Shown here piece after piece: positions 50,191-62,000 of a DNA stretch of 64,000 bases (its first letter is position 1; each line of letters begins with the position of its first letter). A model generated the notes under the pieces. The model was not told the origin of the DNA and made no database searches. It saw only the letters and a list, made by a program, of their open reading frames with translations. Both the position numbers and the translations under genes were made by a program. The DNA is taken from positions 25,617,652-25,681,651 of the forward strand of contig NC_080702.1 in the NCBI RefSeq assembly GCF_030445035.2. The letters run 5' to 3'. The stretch is from Dasypus novemcinctus. Taxonomy: Eukaryota > Chordata > Mammalia > Cingulata > Dasypodidae.

Positions 50191-50643
50191 CAGTGTAGTG
50201 CGGGCGTTATTTCCTCCAGGGAGATAATCTTTACGGTTTCTTAAAAAAGTATGTAACCTTAAAGGCAGATTTCAGAAGTGAAGGTTTTCCAGTCCTCCTG
50301 GGGAACAGAGAAAGTAGGTCTTTTCAAGTTTGGCCATTTGAAAAAAAAATTAGCATGTTCTTTGGAGAAATTGTTTTCTTTTTTCGCTGCTCCTAAATAT
50401 TATCCGTCTTCAAAATCCTGGAAGTCAGAAGTGTTGCCTCATGTTTCGTGGTTTGCATCTCTTGCACATCCGCTAACCATCATGGATCTTTCCCCATGAA
50501 CAGACCACACCGACTATATAAAAAGTCTTGTTTCTAGGTTATGTATCTGCGAAATATCTGTTGTCTATTTTTCAAGAACTCAGCAGTTGCACTGTCACTG
50601 TAACCTTTACCTTCACTGAGACAGGCAACCGTATTGAGAATTT
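50191..50643. other. CpG-island flank, no feature recognised
   Basis: AT-richer sequence beyond the island. No gene or repeat is identified. A 73-codon frame (50,278-50,499, +) has no recognisable motif. Confidence 0.5.
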
Positions 50644-51050
50644 TTTCCCTTTTTTTTTTTTGTTTTGTTACATTAAAAAAATATGAGGTCCCCATATACC
50701 CCTCCCTCACCCCACTCCTCCCACATCAACAACCTCTTTCATCATCGTGGCACATTCACTGCATTTGGTGAATACATTTTAGAGCGCTGCTGCACCACAT
50801 GGATAATGGTTTACATTATTCTTTACACTTTCCCCCAGTGCACCCAGTGAGCCTTGGCAGGACATACAATGTCCAGCATCTGTCCCTGCAGTACCACCCA
50901 GGACAACTCCAAGTCCTGAAAATGCCCCCACACCACATCTCTTCTTCCCTCTCCCCACCCTCAGCAGCCGCCATGGTCACTTTCTCCACATCAGTGCTAC
51001 AATTTCTTCCATTACTAATTACAATAGTTCCATAGTAGAATATCATCTAC
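50644..51050 (-). mobile_element. 5'-truncated xenarthran L1 3' end
   Basis: Antisense terminal ~400 bp of the L1 3'UTR, beginning with a T run (50,647-50,662). It has the same structure and breakpoint class as the copy at 48,985-49,400; the two flank the CpG island. A SINE-tail-like stretch (51,050-51,084) follows. Confidence 0.88.
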
Positions 51051-51094
51051 TAGATAAATAAATAAATCTTTAAAAAAAAAAATAGTAGGTTCAA

Positions 51095-53205
51095 GAGAGA
51101 GGATCCAAGATGATGACAGAGCAGGGAGCTCTAACAATCAGCTTGTCCCACAAGGAAGTTAATAATCATCAGAATCTGTCTGGAAGACTGTTTAGGGTCC
51201 TCTGGAGACTAGAAGAACACAGTACACCACTCATGAAAGAATGGGAAGAGGAGGCTCATAATCCGTGGTGAAGTTTTTGTTGTTGTTTTTTTTATATGTA
51301 GCTTTTCTTTTTTTAAAATTTTTAAAAATTTATTTCTCTCCCCTTCTCTGCTCCCCCCACTTGTCTGCTCTCTGTGTCCATTCACTGTGTGTTCTTCTGT
51401 GTCTGCTTGTATTCTTGTCAGTGGCACCGGGAATCTGTGTCTCCTTTTGTTGTGTCATCTTGCTGCATCAGCTCTCTGTGTGTGCCGCACCACTCCTGGG
51501 TGGGCTGCACTTTTTTCACATGGGGTGGCTCTCCCTGCAGGGCGCACACCTTACATGTGGGGTACCCTTACGTGGGGGCACTCCTGCATGGCACGGCACT
51601 CCTTGCAGGCATCAGCACTGTGCGTGGGCCAGCTCACCACACAGGCCAGGAGGCCCGGGGTTTGAACCCTGGACCTCCCATGTGGTAGGCGGACACTCTG
51701 TCCATTGAGCCAAATCCGCTTCCCTATGGTGAAGTTTTGTGAGTAGATTTCTCCACCTTGTAGAGATAGTTGCCCATCCCCCACTGGTGAGGTGGGCTGC
51801 TCTGGGACCCACTCCTTGGCAGGAAGCAGAGCTCGTTTTTCCAAAAGCAGGGGAGGGAAAGTACCCTGGCACCAACTAAGGCTGTTGATTAGCAAATTCG
51901 GCCAGTTGAATTCCAGTTCTGAGCACAGGTGAGGTATAAACCTGCACAAGGCACAAAGAAGCCAGCAGCCTTTGTACTTTCTCTGCCCCCAGCAGGCATA
52001 GAAACAGGGGTGATTGAAAAACACAACAGACCCCGGGACATTAGGGATCAGGTTCAGCACACCCACGTTGGAGAGCCATTACTTGGGCACCCACACCCAG
52101 CAGGAGAGGAAATTGAACACTACTGAGATGCAGAATGAGTAGATTCACCCTACCCACCTTAAAGAGCGGTGGCACCCTTGGCCCCAACAGCCCTTCAGAA
52201 GGAGAGGAAGCATGCATTCTTGCGCAGTGCAGGCAGATTCACCCCACCCGTCTTAAAGGACTGGGGCATTCTTGGAAAAAGGCACCATAGTAAGGAGAGG
52301 AAGTGCACGCAGTCTGATCACTCTCTCAGGCAATGATGGCAGAGTCACCGCCCACCTCTGGGACCCTGCACAGGTTGTGGCAGTCAATTAGAGAACTCAG
52401 ACATAAGTGACTGTGAATTGTGCAACTGTTTCATGCTGGGTAGGCTAGTGGCCTCAATCTCAAGTACGTCCCTTGCAGGAGCTATGAAAGCTGGGAATTA
52501 AAGGCATGAGAATATGTAAGGGCAGCAGGTATTAACTGGATAAAGAGTGCTGGGTATGCTAGGAAAGCAAAAATTGGGGGAGTTATGAGAGAGAAGATTG
52601 GAAGCTTTTAGGGTCTCATTTCCAGAGCACATTGGAATTGGTCTATACCACCTTCATGGGGCCCCTGGGCCTGTTTTAACTGAGAAATCTGAGGTGGAAA
52701 GCTTGTTGCCAGCGAGACACTCTTACAAATATTAGCCTAAGAAGTAATAGCAACTAGAGAAAAAAACAGCATTAAAAATATACAGAGGCAAATAAAAACC
52801 AAACAGAACAGATTAACATTGCAGAAGAAAGAACAGAGGAAGCTTTAGCAAAAAACCAACCCATAAGCAAGACATAGGCTAAAAAGAGAGACTAAGCACA
52901 GAATAAACACATCAAAAAATCAGATGTCAAGACACCAGGAGAAAATTACAATCCATACTAAGAAACAGGAAGATATAGCCCAGTCAAAGGAACAAATTAA
53001 CCTCCAGATGACACATGGGATTTAAGACAACTAATTACAGTTTTCAGAACAAATCCCTTTAATAAACTCAAGAAGATGGCTAAAGGATTAAGAACAATAA
53101 GAAGACACTAGGTAAACATAAAGAACTTGAAAACTAGCAAACAAATGTAACAGATCTTGTGGGAATGAAAAAAAAAAGATGGGTGAGATGAAAAATACAT
53201 TAGAG
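51095..53205 (+). mobile_element. L1 5'UTR and start of ORF1 region, sense
   Basis: It begins with 'gagagaggatccaagatgatgac', which resembles the YY1-site start of full-length mammalian L1s (CCAAGATGGC type), then 'agcttgtcccacaagga'. The body is a long 5'UTR. An A-rich stretch (52,740-53,180) looks like the early ORF1 or coiled-coil region, but no open frame remains. The sequence is cut at about 53,205 by an LTR remnant. A SINE is nested at 51,278-51,726. Confidence 0.65.
51278..51726 (-). repeat. DAS-type SINE, full length, with 12-bp TSD
   Basis: Antisense SINE flanked by TGGTGAAGTTTT at 51,266-51,277 and 51,727-51,738. The tRNA-like head is at the right (B-box complement near 51,660). 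Both strands of this copy give open frames up to 171 codons; none is a gene. Confidence 0.93.
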
Positions 53206-53210
53206 GTATG

Positions 53211-53262
53211 TATTAGTAAGCCAAACGGGTGCTGACGCAAAGTACCAAAAATCTGTTGGCAT
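53211..53262 (-). mobile_element. MaLR-like LTR remnant (fossil)
   Basis: Only the terminal ~50 bp of the LTR family seen elsewhere ('attagtaagccaaacgggtgctg', 'ccaaaaatctgttggc') remains between two L1 pieces. Confidence 0.7.
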
Positions 53263-54490
53263 ATATACATTGATATATATATGTAATTATTGTTATTATT
53301 ACTAGTGAAATTGTGAACTTACAAAACAATCATGCACCTGTGTGGAATTTCTGCAACACCCCTCCACCAGTAAACTACATTATTTTGGACCATTTGTTAC
53401 AAATTATGAGATAATACCTACAGATTATTAACACTAACTATGATCTGTAGAGAACATTTGACATATTTTTTCCATAACCCCCCATTGTTATCAAAATATA
53501 TCTTTGGCATTGATGCAAAAATATAACAGTATTGTTAACTATAGTCCATAGGTTACCTTAATTATATTTCCCCATCCTTCTCCCCATTCTTACCACCTTG
53601 CAATAGTGATGAACATTTGTTCATGGCCACTGAAGGCCATACTTGTATTTGTACTTTTAACCACAATTCTTATTATCTCTGGGCTCCCTGTGTTATTCAG
53701 TCTTAAGATTATTCTCTAGCCTTCTTTCAATGACATTTATATTACTAGACTACCCTTTACAGCGACAATCCTTTTTAAAAACCTGCTGTTCCTCACTATA
53801 ATGTGATACCACCACTCTATCAATTTACACACTTTTTTGAACCACACTTGTATGCTTTGTATAAAACCCACTTGGTCATCATGAATTGAATCCTATTAGC
53901 AAATAGTTTGTTGAGGAATTTTGCATCTGCATTCATTAGGGAAGTGGGTCTATAACTTTTTTTTTTTTGGTAATGTCTTTATCTGGCTTAAGTATTAGGG
54001 TGAATTTTGCTTCACAGAGTGAGTGTGGTAACATTCCTTCTTGTTCAATTTTTTGGAAGAATTTGAATAACATTGGCATTAAATCTTCAAATGCTTGGTA
54101 GAACTCACCTGTGAAACCATCTGGTCCTGGAGTTTTCATTTTGGGGAGTTGTTTGATGACTGTTTCAATCTCTTTACTTGCGATTGATTTATTTGCTCTC
54201 TTCTTTTCTAAGGCCAGTGTAGGTTGTTTGTATTAATATATCCTGGGAATTTTTCCATTTCAGTACATTGTCTAGTTTGTTGACATACAGGTTATTCAAA
54301 TATCCTCTTATGACCTCTTTAATTTCTGTGGAGTCAATAGTCCCCAAATAGCCCATTTTTAAATTATTTGCCTGTACTCTTCTTTTTTTTTTTTTTTTTT
54401 TTTTTTTGTCAGTCTAGCTAAGGGTTTATCAATTTAGTTAATCTTCTCAAAGTACAATCTTTTGATAATTTGCTCTTTGGTTTATTTGTT
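53263..54490 (-). mobile_element. L1 3'UTR plus ORF2 fragment, antisense
   Basis: 53,263-53,850 is antisense L1 3'UTR, related to the units at 5.0-5.7 kb. 53,850-54,490 is ORF2 reverse transcriptase; the minus frame at 53,936-54,139 reads MKTPGPDGFTGEFYQAFED, matching the conserved L1 'SPGPDGFTGEFYQ' motif. A 25-30-base T run lies at about 54,381-54,409. Confidence 0.85.
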
Positions 54491-57400
54491 CATAATTTCA
54501 TGGACAGTCCAGAGACTCAAGTCTCCTGCATATACCAATCCCAGCACCAACCACATGTTCAGTAAAAGTGACAAAAGAGGCATATGTTGAGAAGTCATAT
54601 CTGAGTCTGACTCCATCACACTCAGGAGCACGAATTCCAAAGTAGGGCCCCCTGGCTATGCACAGAATTCCAGAGCCATTTGCCATGACCATGTGCCCTG
54701 GGTGTCTTCATAACTGTCAGGAGCACTGCTACCTGTAGCTGTGTCTACTTTGGCTGTTTCTGAGATTCTGCTGAAACATGCATAAGTGCAATCCTTCTGA
54801 TGACCTCCCAACTCATTTTGAAGTCTCTTAGCCATATAAATTCATTTGTCTTTACAATTTCCCCCCTTTTATTCAAGTTCTTTTCTAGTTGCATCAATAG
54901 CTGGTGCTTAGTATTAATACCTAGGTGCCAGGGAGGCTCATCCCTGGGAGCCATGTCCCACACTGGGTGGAAGGTAATGCATTTACATGCTGAGTTTGGC
55001 CTAGATAGTGGCCACATTTGAGCAACATGGAGGCTTTCAGGAGGTAACACTTAGGCATCCTTCAGCTCTAGGCCTAGTTCATATTTCAGGCACACAGGCT
55101 TATAAGCATAGTCATCAGTATCAAGGGTCCATCATTGGACCATCCTTCTTCACTCATCTTTGCCCTTGCACTTTGGGGATTGTTGCTGTACCACTGGTGA
55201 ATGTGACAGAGCTCCCCAGAATGGAAACTCAGCACTCCCTAAGCTGTCGTGTAAAACTCTACTGACAACGTCAATACCCAATGAACATCTGAACATATCT
55301 TTACACCCTATATGCATGTCCTGGAGAAATGCCTCCCAACCATGCAACCCCCATCAATGACTCCTCACACCAATGCTTCTCCCCTGCCATAGTTGAACCC
55401 CTCTGTGATCCAAAACTTCTTCAAAAATGAAGCCTAATATATTGCCAAATTTAATTAATAGGAAAATGAAATAGTAATGATAGGTTTAAAGATTAGAAAT
55501 AAAATACATAATAATTTAGAAAAACTAAAACATGGTAAAAAATAATTTGGGATATTAAAAATATAAAAAAATTTTTTTGACATTTTACCTTTCATCACTA
55601 TAATAGGTGTTTCCTGTATGTACAGTGGCAAGGCAATCTTTCCATTTCTTCCTCAATATCTTACATCTTTTGTTTATGTCTTCAAAAAAGTTTGGTCAGA
55701 GTAAAGTCACATATAGAATGTAGGGGATTTCCATATACCCAACATCCATCCCATTTTCCCCCTGCCCCTGCAACAATATTTTTACATGTGGATGTTACTT
55801 TTGCTACAACTGATGTACAAATATTGAAATATAGCTACTAACCATGGTTCCATTATGGTTTACATTATGGTTTACAATTTAGACTGTAGACTTTTATAAA
55901 ATTTTGGTTACATTATGGTTTACATTTTAGACTATACACTTTTATAAATTTTTGGTGAAATTTAACATGGCCTGTATCAATCATTGCGTGACCCTGTGGA
56001 ACACTTCCATTGCCCCCCATTTACCACCTCTTCCATCTATTCTATTCCTCTTTCCCCCTCCCCTCGGGGCCCACAGTGACAACCAAGCTTCACTGCTTGA
56101 AGGACCAGATTCATAGATACTTGCAACAATGCTGAGGGCTTGACACACTAGTCTGTCTTCCCCAATTGGGAGCCACCAATGCTCTCAAGAGACACCCTTC
56201 CCTCTGTTTGAGTGTATGAAGCCTCCCAAGGATGGGGGAACAACAGCTTCCCCCTTATTGTATGGGTCTCTACCCAATGATATCACACACTATGACATTA
56301 TGAGCACTCACACACTCCCTAGAAGTATGCCCCAGGTGCACCTGGTGCCAGATGCTCCCCATCAAACACCTTAAACAAGTAACCATTTCAGATTATATTT
56401 TCTAAAGTGTTTTCTCAACATTATAGTTTCAACTGCATACCTAGAAATCTCCCATGCTCATCTGTTCCCCAAAATCCTCTCCCCAATTCCAAGGACCATC
56501 TGGCCCATCTTCCCAATCCTAGCCCCCCTCAAGTTGCAAAGCCCACCCACATGTATCCCTGTGCCCTGGTCTTATCCCTTCCCTGCACAACTACTTACCT
56601 CCAATTTATCATAGATTTTGCCCATGTGGGAGTCAGCTCACAACCTTCCTGTCCCCCCAGTTTCCTGTAAGCCTATCTTCTAGTCTCTAGCTCTCTCACC
56701 TTGATTTGCTTAATTCACATCAGAGAGGTCTTGTAGTATTTGTCCTTCAATGCCTGACTTGCTTCACTCAACATAAGGTCCTCAACATTCATCCTTATTA
56801 TCCCATGTTTTACTACTGTATACCTTCTTACAGCTAAGTAGCATTCCATTGTATGTATACATCACATTTTGTTTATCCATTCATCTGTTAAGTGGACATT
56901 TGGGTTGATTCGAACTTTTGGCAAGAGTGACTGTTAAGTGGACATTTGGGTTGATTCGAACTTTTGGCAAGAGTGACTAATACCGCTATGAACATTGCTC
57001 TTCATATATTGGTTTGTTTCCTTGTTTTCGGTTCTTCTGGACATATAACCAGCAGTGGAATTGCTGGATAATATAGCAAATCTATAGCCAGTTTTTTGAG
57101 GAACCACCAAACTGTCATCCAGAATGGCTGGATCCTTCTACATTCCCACCAACAGTGGATGAGAGTTCATATTCCTCCACATCCTCTCCAACACTTGTAG
57201 TCTTCTGTTTTCTTAATAGCCACCACTCTAATGGGTATAAGATGATATCTCATTGTAGTTTTGATTGGCATTTCCCCAATAGTTAGTGATGTTGAGCATG
57301 TTGTCATATGCTTTTTAGCCATTTGTATTTCTTCTTTGGAGAAGTATCTGTTCAAATCTCTTGCCCGTTTTAGAAAAGGGTTGTGTGTTTTTTCATTTTT

Positions 57401-58985
57401 GAGATGTAGGATTTCTTTATATATGCAGGATATTCGTCTCCTATCAGATTTATCATTACCAAATATTTTCTCCCATTGGATAGGCTGTCTTTTCACTTTT
57501 TTAATAAACTCCACTGAGGTGCAAAATCCTTTAATTTTGAAAAGGTCCCATTTATCTATTTTTTCTTTTACTGCACGTGCTTTGGATGTGAAGTTCATGA
57601 AGCCATTTCCTATTACAAGGTCCTGTAAATGTTTCCCTATATTGTTTTCCAAGGTCTTTATGGTCTTAGCTCTTATATTTAGAACTTTGCTCCATCTTGA
57701 ATTGATTTTTGTATAAGGTGTGAGATGGTAATCCTCTTTCTTTCTTTTGCATATGGATATCCAGTTCTCTCAGCACCATTTGTTGAAGAGGCCATTCTCT
57801 TCCAGTAGAGTGAGGTTGGTAGCCTTGTTGAATATCAGATGACTGTATATGTAAGGATCTATATCAAAACTCTGAATTTGGTTCCACTGGTCAGTGTGGC
57901 TATCCTTGTGCCAATACCATTTGTAGCAGTTTGATACAATTGATGGATTCCAAAAAGAAATATTGGATTATGCTTGTAATCTATCTGTACCTGGGCATGA
58001 TTGAGTTATGATTAGGACTTTCATTGGGTCACATCATTAAAGTGTGGTATGGCAAAAGATAGAGCTGGGGCTTTTGATGTGAGGGCTTTTAATGTTGGAG
58101 TTTTGATGTTGGAGTTCGATGCTGAAGACTTAAGCTGGAACCCTAGCAAATAAGCTCACAGAGGAAAGAGAAGCCAGGCACAGGAAGGAAGAAACCTTGA
58201 AGCCAGAATAAAGCAAGCCCCAGGAATGTAGGAACCCAGGAAGCCTGAACCTTCACAGACATCAGCAGCCATCTTGGTCCAAATAGACTTGGTGAGGGAA
58301 GTAACTTAAGCTTTATGGCCTGGTATCTGTAAGCTCCTACACCAAATAAATATCCTTTATAAAAACCAACCAATTTCTGGTATTTTGCATCAGCACCCCT
58401 TTGGCTGACTAATACACCATGCCATTTTGACCACTGTAGATTTGTAGTATGTTTTTAAAGTCAGGTAGTATGATTCCTCTGATTTCTTTTTCTTTTCCAA
58501 TGTGTCTTTCACTATTCAGGGACTCTTTCCTTTCCAAATAAATTTCATAGTTAGTTTTTCTAGTTCATTAAAAATGCTGTGTTGATTTTTATTGGGATTG
58601 CATTAAATCTGTAGATCAGTTTGGGTAGGATAGACATCTTAATGATATTTACTCTTCCTATCCATGAACAGGGAATATTCTTCCATTTATTTAATTCTTC
58701 TTCGATTTCCTTTAACAATTTTGTGTAATTTTCTGTGTATAAGTCTTTTGCATCTTTAGTTAAATTTATTCCTGGGTATTTGATTTTTTTGTTTACTATT
58801 GTAAATGGTATTTGTTTCTTGATTTCCTCCTCAGACTGCTCATTATTGCTGTACAGAGCTGCTACTTATTTTTGCACATTGATCATATGATTTGCAACTT
58901 TACTGAATTCATTTATAAGTTCTAGAACCTTTGTTGCAGATTTATCAGGGCTTCCAATATATAGGATTATTTTACATACATTCAC
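54491..58985 (-). mobile_element. Xenarthran L1, ORF2 C-terminus plus long 3'UTR, antisense
   Basis: ORF2 runs right to left from about 58,985 to 57,170. Its last 161 codons are open (57,652-57,167) and include [18 protein letters not shown] and '[19 protein letters not shown]', the usual L1 C-terminus. The 3'UTR then continues to 54,491, about 2.7 kb, and even so lacks its last ~600 bp, where it abuts another L1. An LTR interrupts ORF2 at 57,923-58,421, and a 46-bp tandem duplication lies at 56,887-56,978. This copy shows that the many short repeats of the window are 3' ends of this L1. Confidence 0.88.
57923..58421 (+). mobile_element. MaLR-like solo LTR (fossil) in L1 ORF2
   Basis: TGTAGCAG.. 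to ..GACTAATACA, about 498 bp, is inserted between 'ccaataccat' and 'ccatgccattttg' of the antisense ORF2. The flanks show a short CCAT repeat consistent with a 5-bp duplication. It is the best preserved copy of the family here and is a solo LTR. Confidence 0.88.
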
Positions 58986-59029
58986 TTTCTTTTTTGTTTT
59001 TTTCTTTTTTCAGCCACAGACCCATTTAT

Positions 59030-62000
59030 TTATTTATTTTTACACTTTTTTATTAAAGTTAATAGATCACAAAGAACGTTACATTAAAAAACATTAAAAA
59101 AACATAAAAAAACACAAGAAGTTCCATATATGCTTCTCCCCACCCCACACCCCATGATTTTTGTAAATTGTATTCTTTTGAGATATATACATCACACAAA
59201 AAATGTTACATTAAAAAATATAGGAGGTTCCCATATACCCCCTCCCCCCCCTCCCCACTCCTCCCATATCAACAACCTCCTCCATACTATTGACAGGTGA
59301 TATATGGTGACAGGGAGCTATACAGGGCATATGTCCAGGGTGCATGGTAATGTTTGGATATACTCATAGTGGCAATAATTAAAAACTACAGCTGGGGGGT
59401 ACCGGGTTCCTGGCCGGGGGTGTTCTGTCTTGGTCCCTAGGGGAGCAGCGGCAGTCCCCCAGGTGCAACGGTAAGGACCAGGAAGGAATGAGGGTCCAAC
59501 AGTGAGCCCCTGATACTAATGACTATGCTTGTGAGCCTATATGCCTGAAATAAGAACAAGGCCTAAAGCAGCACTGTGCCTGGGAATTTCCTCCTGACTG
59601 CCTTCATGTTACTCAAATGTGGCCAGTCTCGAAGCCAAACTCAGCATGTAGATGCAATGCCTTCCCCCCAGCGTGGGACATGACACCCGGGGATGAGCCT
59701 CCCTGGCACTGAGGGATCACTATCAAGTACCAACCGATGATGCAACTGGAAAATGACCTTGAATTGAAGGTTCAATGTGGATCAGCAGAATATCCCTGTC
59801 TACATATAATAACATGACTTTAAAATGCTGTTTGACCTAATGTAAGGGGGAAATGGAAAGGAGAAATGAGTTTATATGGCTATGAGTCTCTAAAAAAGAG
59901 TCTGGAGGCTGTCAGAAGGATTGCCCTTCTGCACACCTGAGCAGAGTCTAAGAGACAGATAAAGTAGATACAACCCCAGGTATTGGTTCCTTTGAGGGCT
60001 AAAGAGACCCACGGGTTCTATGGTCATGGCAGATGGGGTTCACTGCCATGTCAGATGGCCCTTCTTTGGAGCTGGTGTTTCTGCATGATGAAACTGGACT
60101 CAGATGGGATCTCTTTTCATAAGACTTTCATGCTACTTTACTGGAATTGTAGTTGGTGTTGGGGTTTAAGATATAATTAGGGGATTTGAATCTCTGGACT
60201 GACAATATGATAGCCAGGCCCTGAGCCTCAACAGACTCCAGCTCCTACAATCGGATTTATTGGACTCACCTCACTCAGCTAAGATGGAGTTGAAGAAGGA
60301 CAACCACCACACCATGGAGCCTAGAGTGCCTACAACTGAAAGCAGGAGGATTGCATCCAGTATCCATGTGGAATCTGAGCCTCCTCTTGACATAGAGGTG
60401 CAACGGACACAACCAATCCAAGGTCCACAGAGAAAATGTGGCATTGGAGTGGGAAAAGTAGACATGGTGGCTGATGGGTATGGGGAATGGCAGGAAGAGA
60501 TGAGATGTGGAGGCGCCCTTTGGGACTTAGAGTTGCCCTGGATGGTGCTGCAGGGGAAATCACCAGACATTGTAAATCCTTCCAGGGCCCACTGGATGGA
60601 ATGTGGGAGAGTATGGGCCATGATGTGGACCATTGACCATGAGGTGCAGAGATTCCCAGAGATGTACTTACCAAATGCAATGGATGTGTCATGATGATGG
60701 GAGTGAGTGTTGCTGGGGGGGAGTGGTGGGGTGGGGGTGGTGGGGTTGAATGGGACCTCATATTTTTTCAATGTAATATTTTTACAAAATCAATTTTAAA
60801 AAGTCCCTAAAACTGGAAAAAAAACAAAACAAAAAACAAAAAACAACCTCCTCCATCATTGTGGCACACTCATCGCACTCGGTGAACACATTCTGGAGCA
60901 CTGCTGCACCACATAGATAATAGTTTACCCTGTAGATCACACTCTCCCCCATTACATTCAGTAGGTTAAGGCAGGATATATAAAGTCCATAATCTGACCC
61001 TGCAATATCATTTAGGGCAACTCAAAGTCCCAAAATGTCCCCACAGCACATCTCTTCTTCCCTCTCCCTGCCCTCAGCAACTATTGTAGTCACTTTCTCA
61101 TTCTCGATGCTACAATTTCTTCTATTACTGGCCACAATAGTTTTAAAGTAGAATATCAGTAAGTCCACTCTAATCCATATTTTATTCCTCCGTTCTGTGG
61201 ACCCTGGGATGGTGATGTTCACTCCACCTCTAGACGAAGAAGGGGCTTAGATTCCACATGGATGATGGGTGCAATTATTCTGCTTGCAGTTGTTGGCACT
61301 CTTGATTCCCTGGTGTGGTGTTTGATCATCTTTACCTTCCTGTTAGCTGACCTGGGTAAGTCCAATGAACCAGAGTGTAGGAGCTGCAACTCTGCTGAGG
61401 CTCAAGGCCCAGCTAGCACATGGGCAGTCCAGAGATTCAGGTCCCCTGATTATGCACCATCCCTAGCGCCAACCACAGTTTCAGTAAAAATGACAGAAGA
61501 GGCACGTATAGGAAGGACACATCTGAGTCCAGCTCCATCACACTCAGGAGCACAAATTCCAAAGTAGGGCCTTCTGACATGGCACAGAGCTTCAAATCTA
61601 TCTGCCATGATCATATCCCTGTGGATCTCCATAGCCTTCAGGAGAACCGACATCTAGGGATGTATCTACTTTGGATCTCTGGTGAGGTCCTGCTGAGGTA
61701 TGTGTAAGCGTGACCCTTCTGATGACCTCCTGACTCTTTTATGGAAGCCATGTAAATTCATTTGTCTTTGCCATTTCCCCCTTTTATTCATGGTCAAAAA
61801 GCAGTTTTTAACACTTGACCCAACATGTAGGCTGAGATATTTGGCTGGTCTGAGTTGAACCTTTTATTCAAGCTCTTTCCAGTTGCCTCACCAGTTAGTG
61901 ATTGGTAGTAATCTCTCGGCACCAAGGAGGCTCATCCCCAGGAGTCATGTCCCATGCTGGGGGGAAGGTAATGCATTTACATGCTGAGTTTGGATTAGAG

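Noticed and set aside
49826-50227. 133-codon + frame in the CpG island
   Set aside because: GC-rich sequence yields long frames by chance. Composition is Arg/Gly/Pro/Ser-biased, with no motif and no supporting splice context.
51265-52066. Frames of 147 and 171 codons on opposite strands
   Set aside because: They are composed of SINE and L1 5'UTR sequence; no protein motif.
57261-57716. 151-codon + frame
   Set aside because: Antisense shadow of L1 ORF2 C-terminal coding sequence.
60330-60771. 143- and 166-codon minus frames
   Set aside because: Antisense of L1 3'UTR. Pro/His-rich composition comes from the C-rich complement of the G-rich tract.
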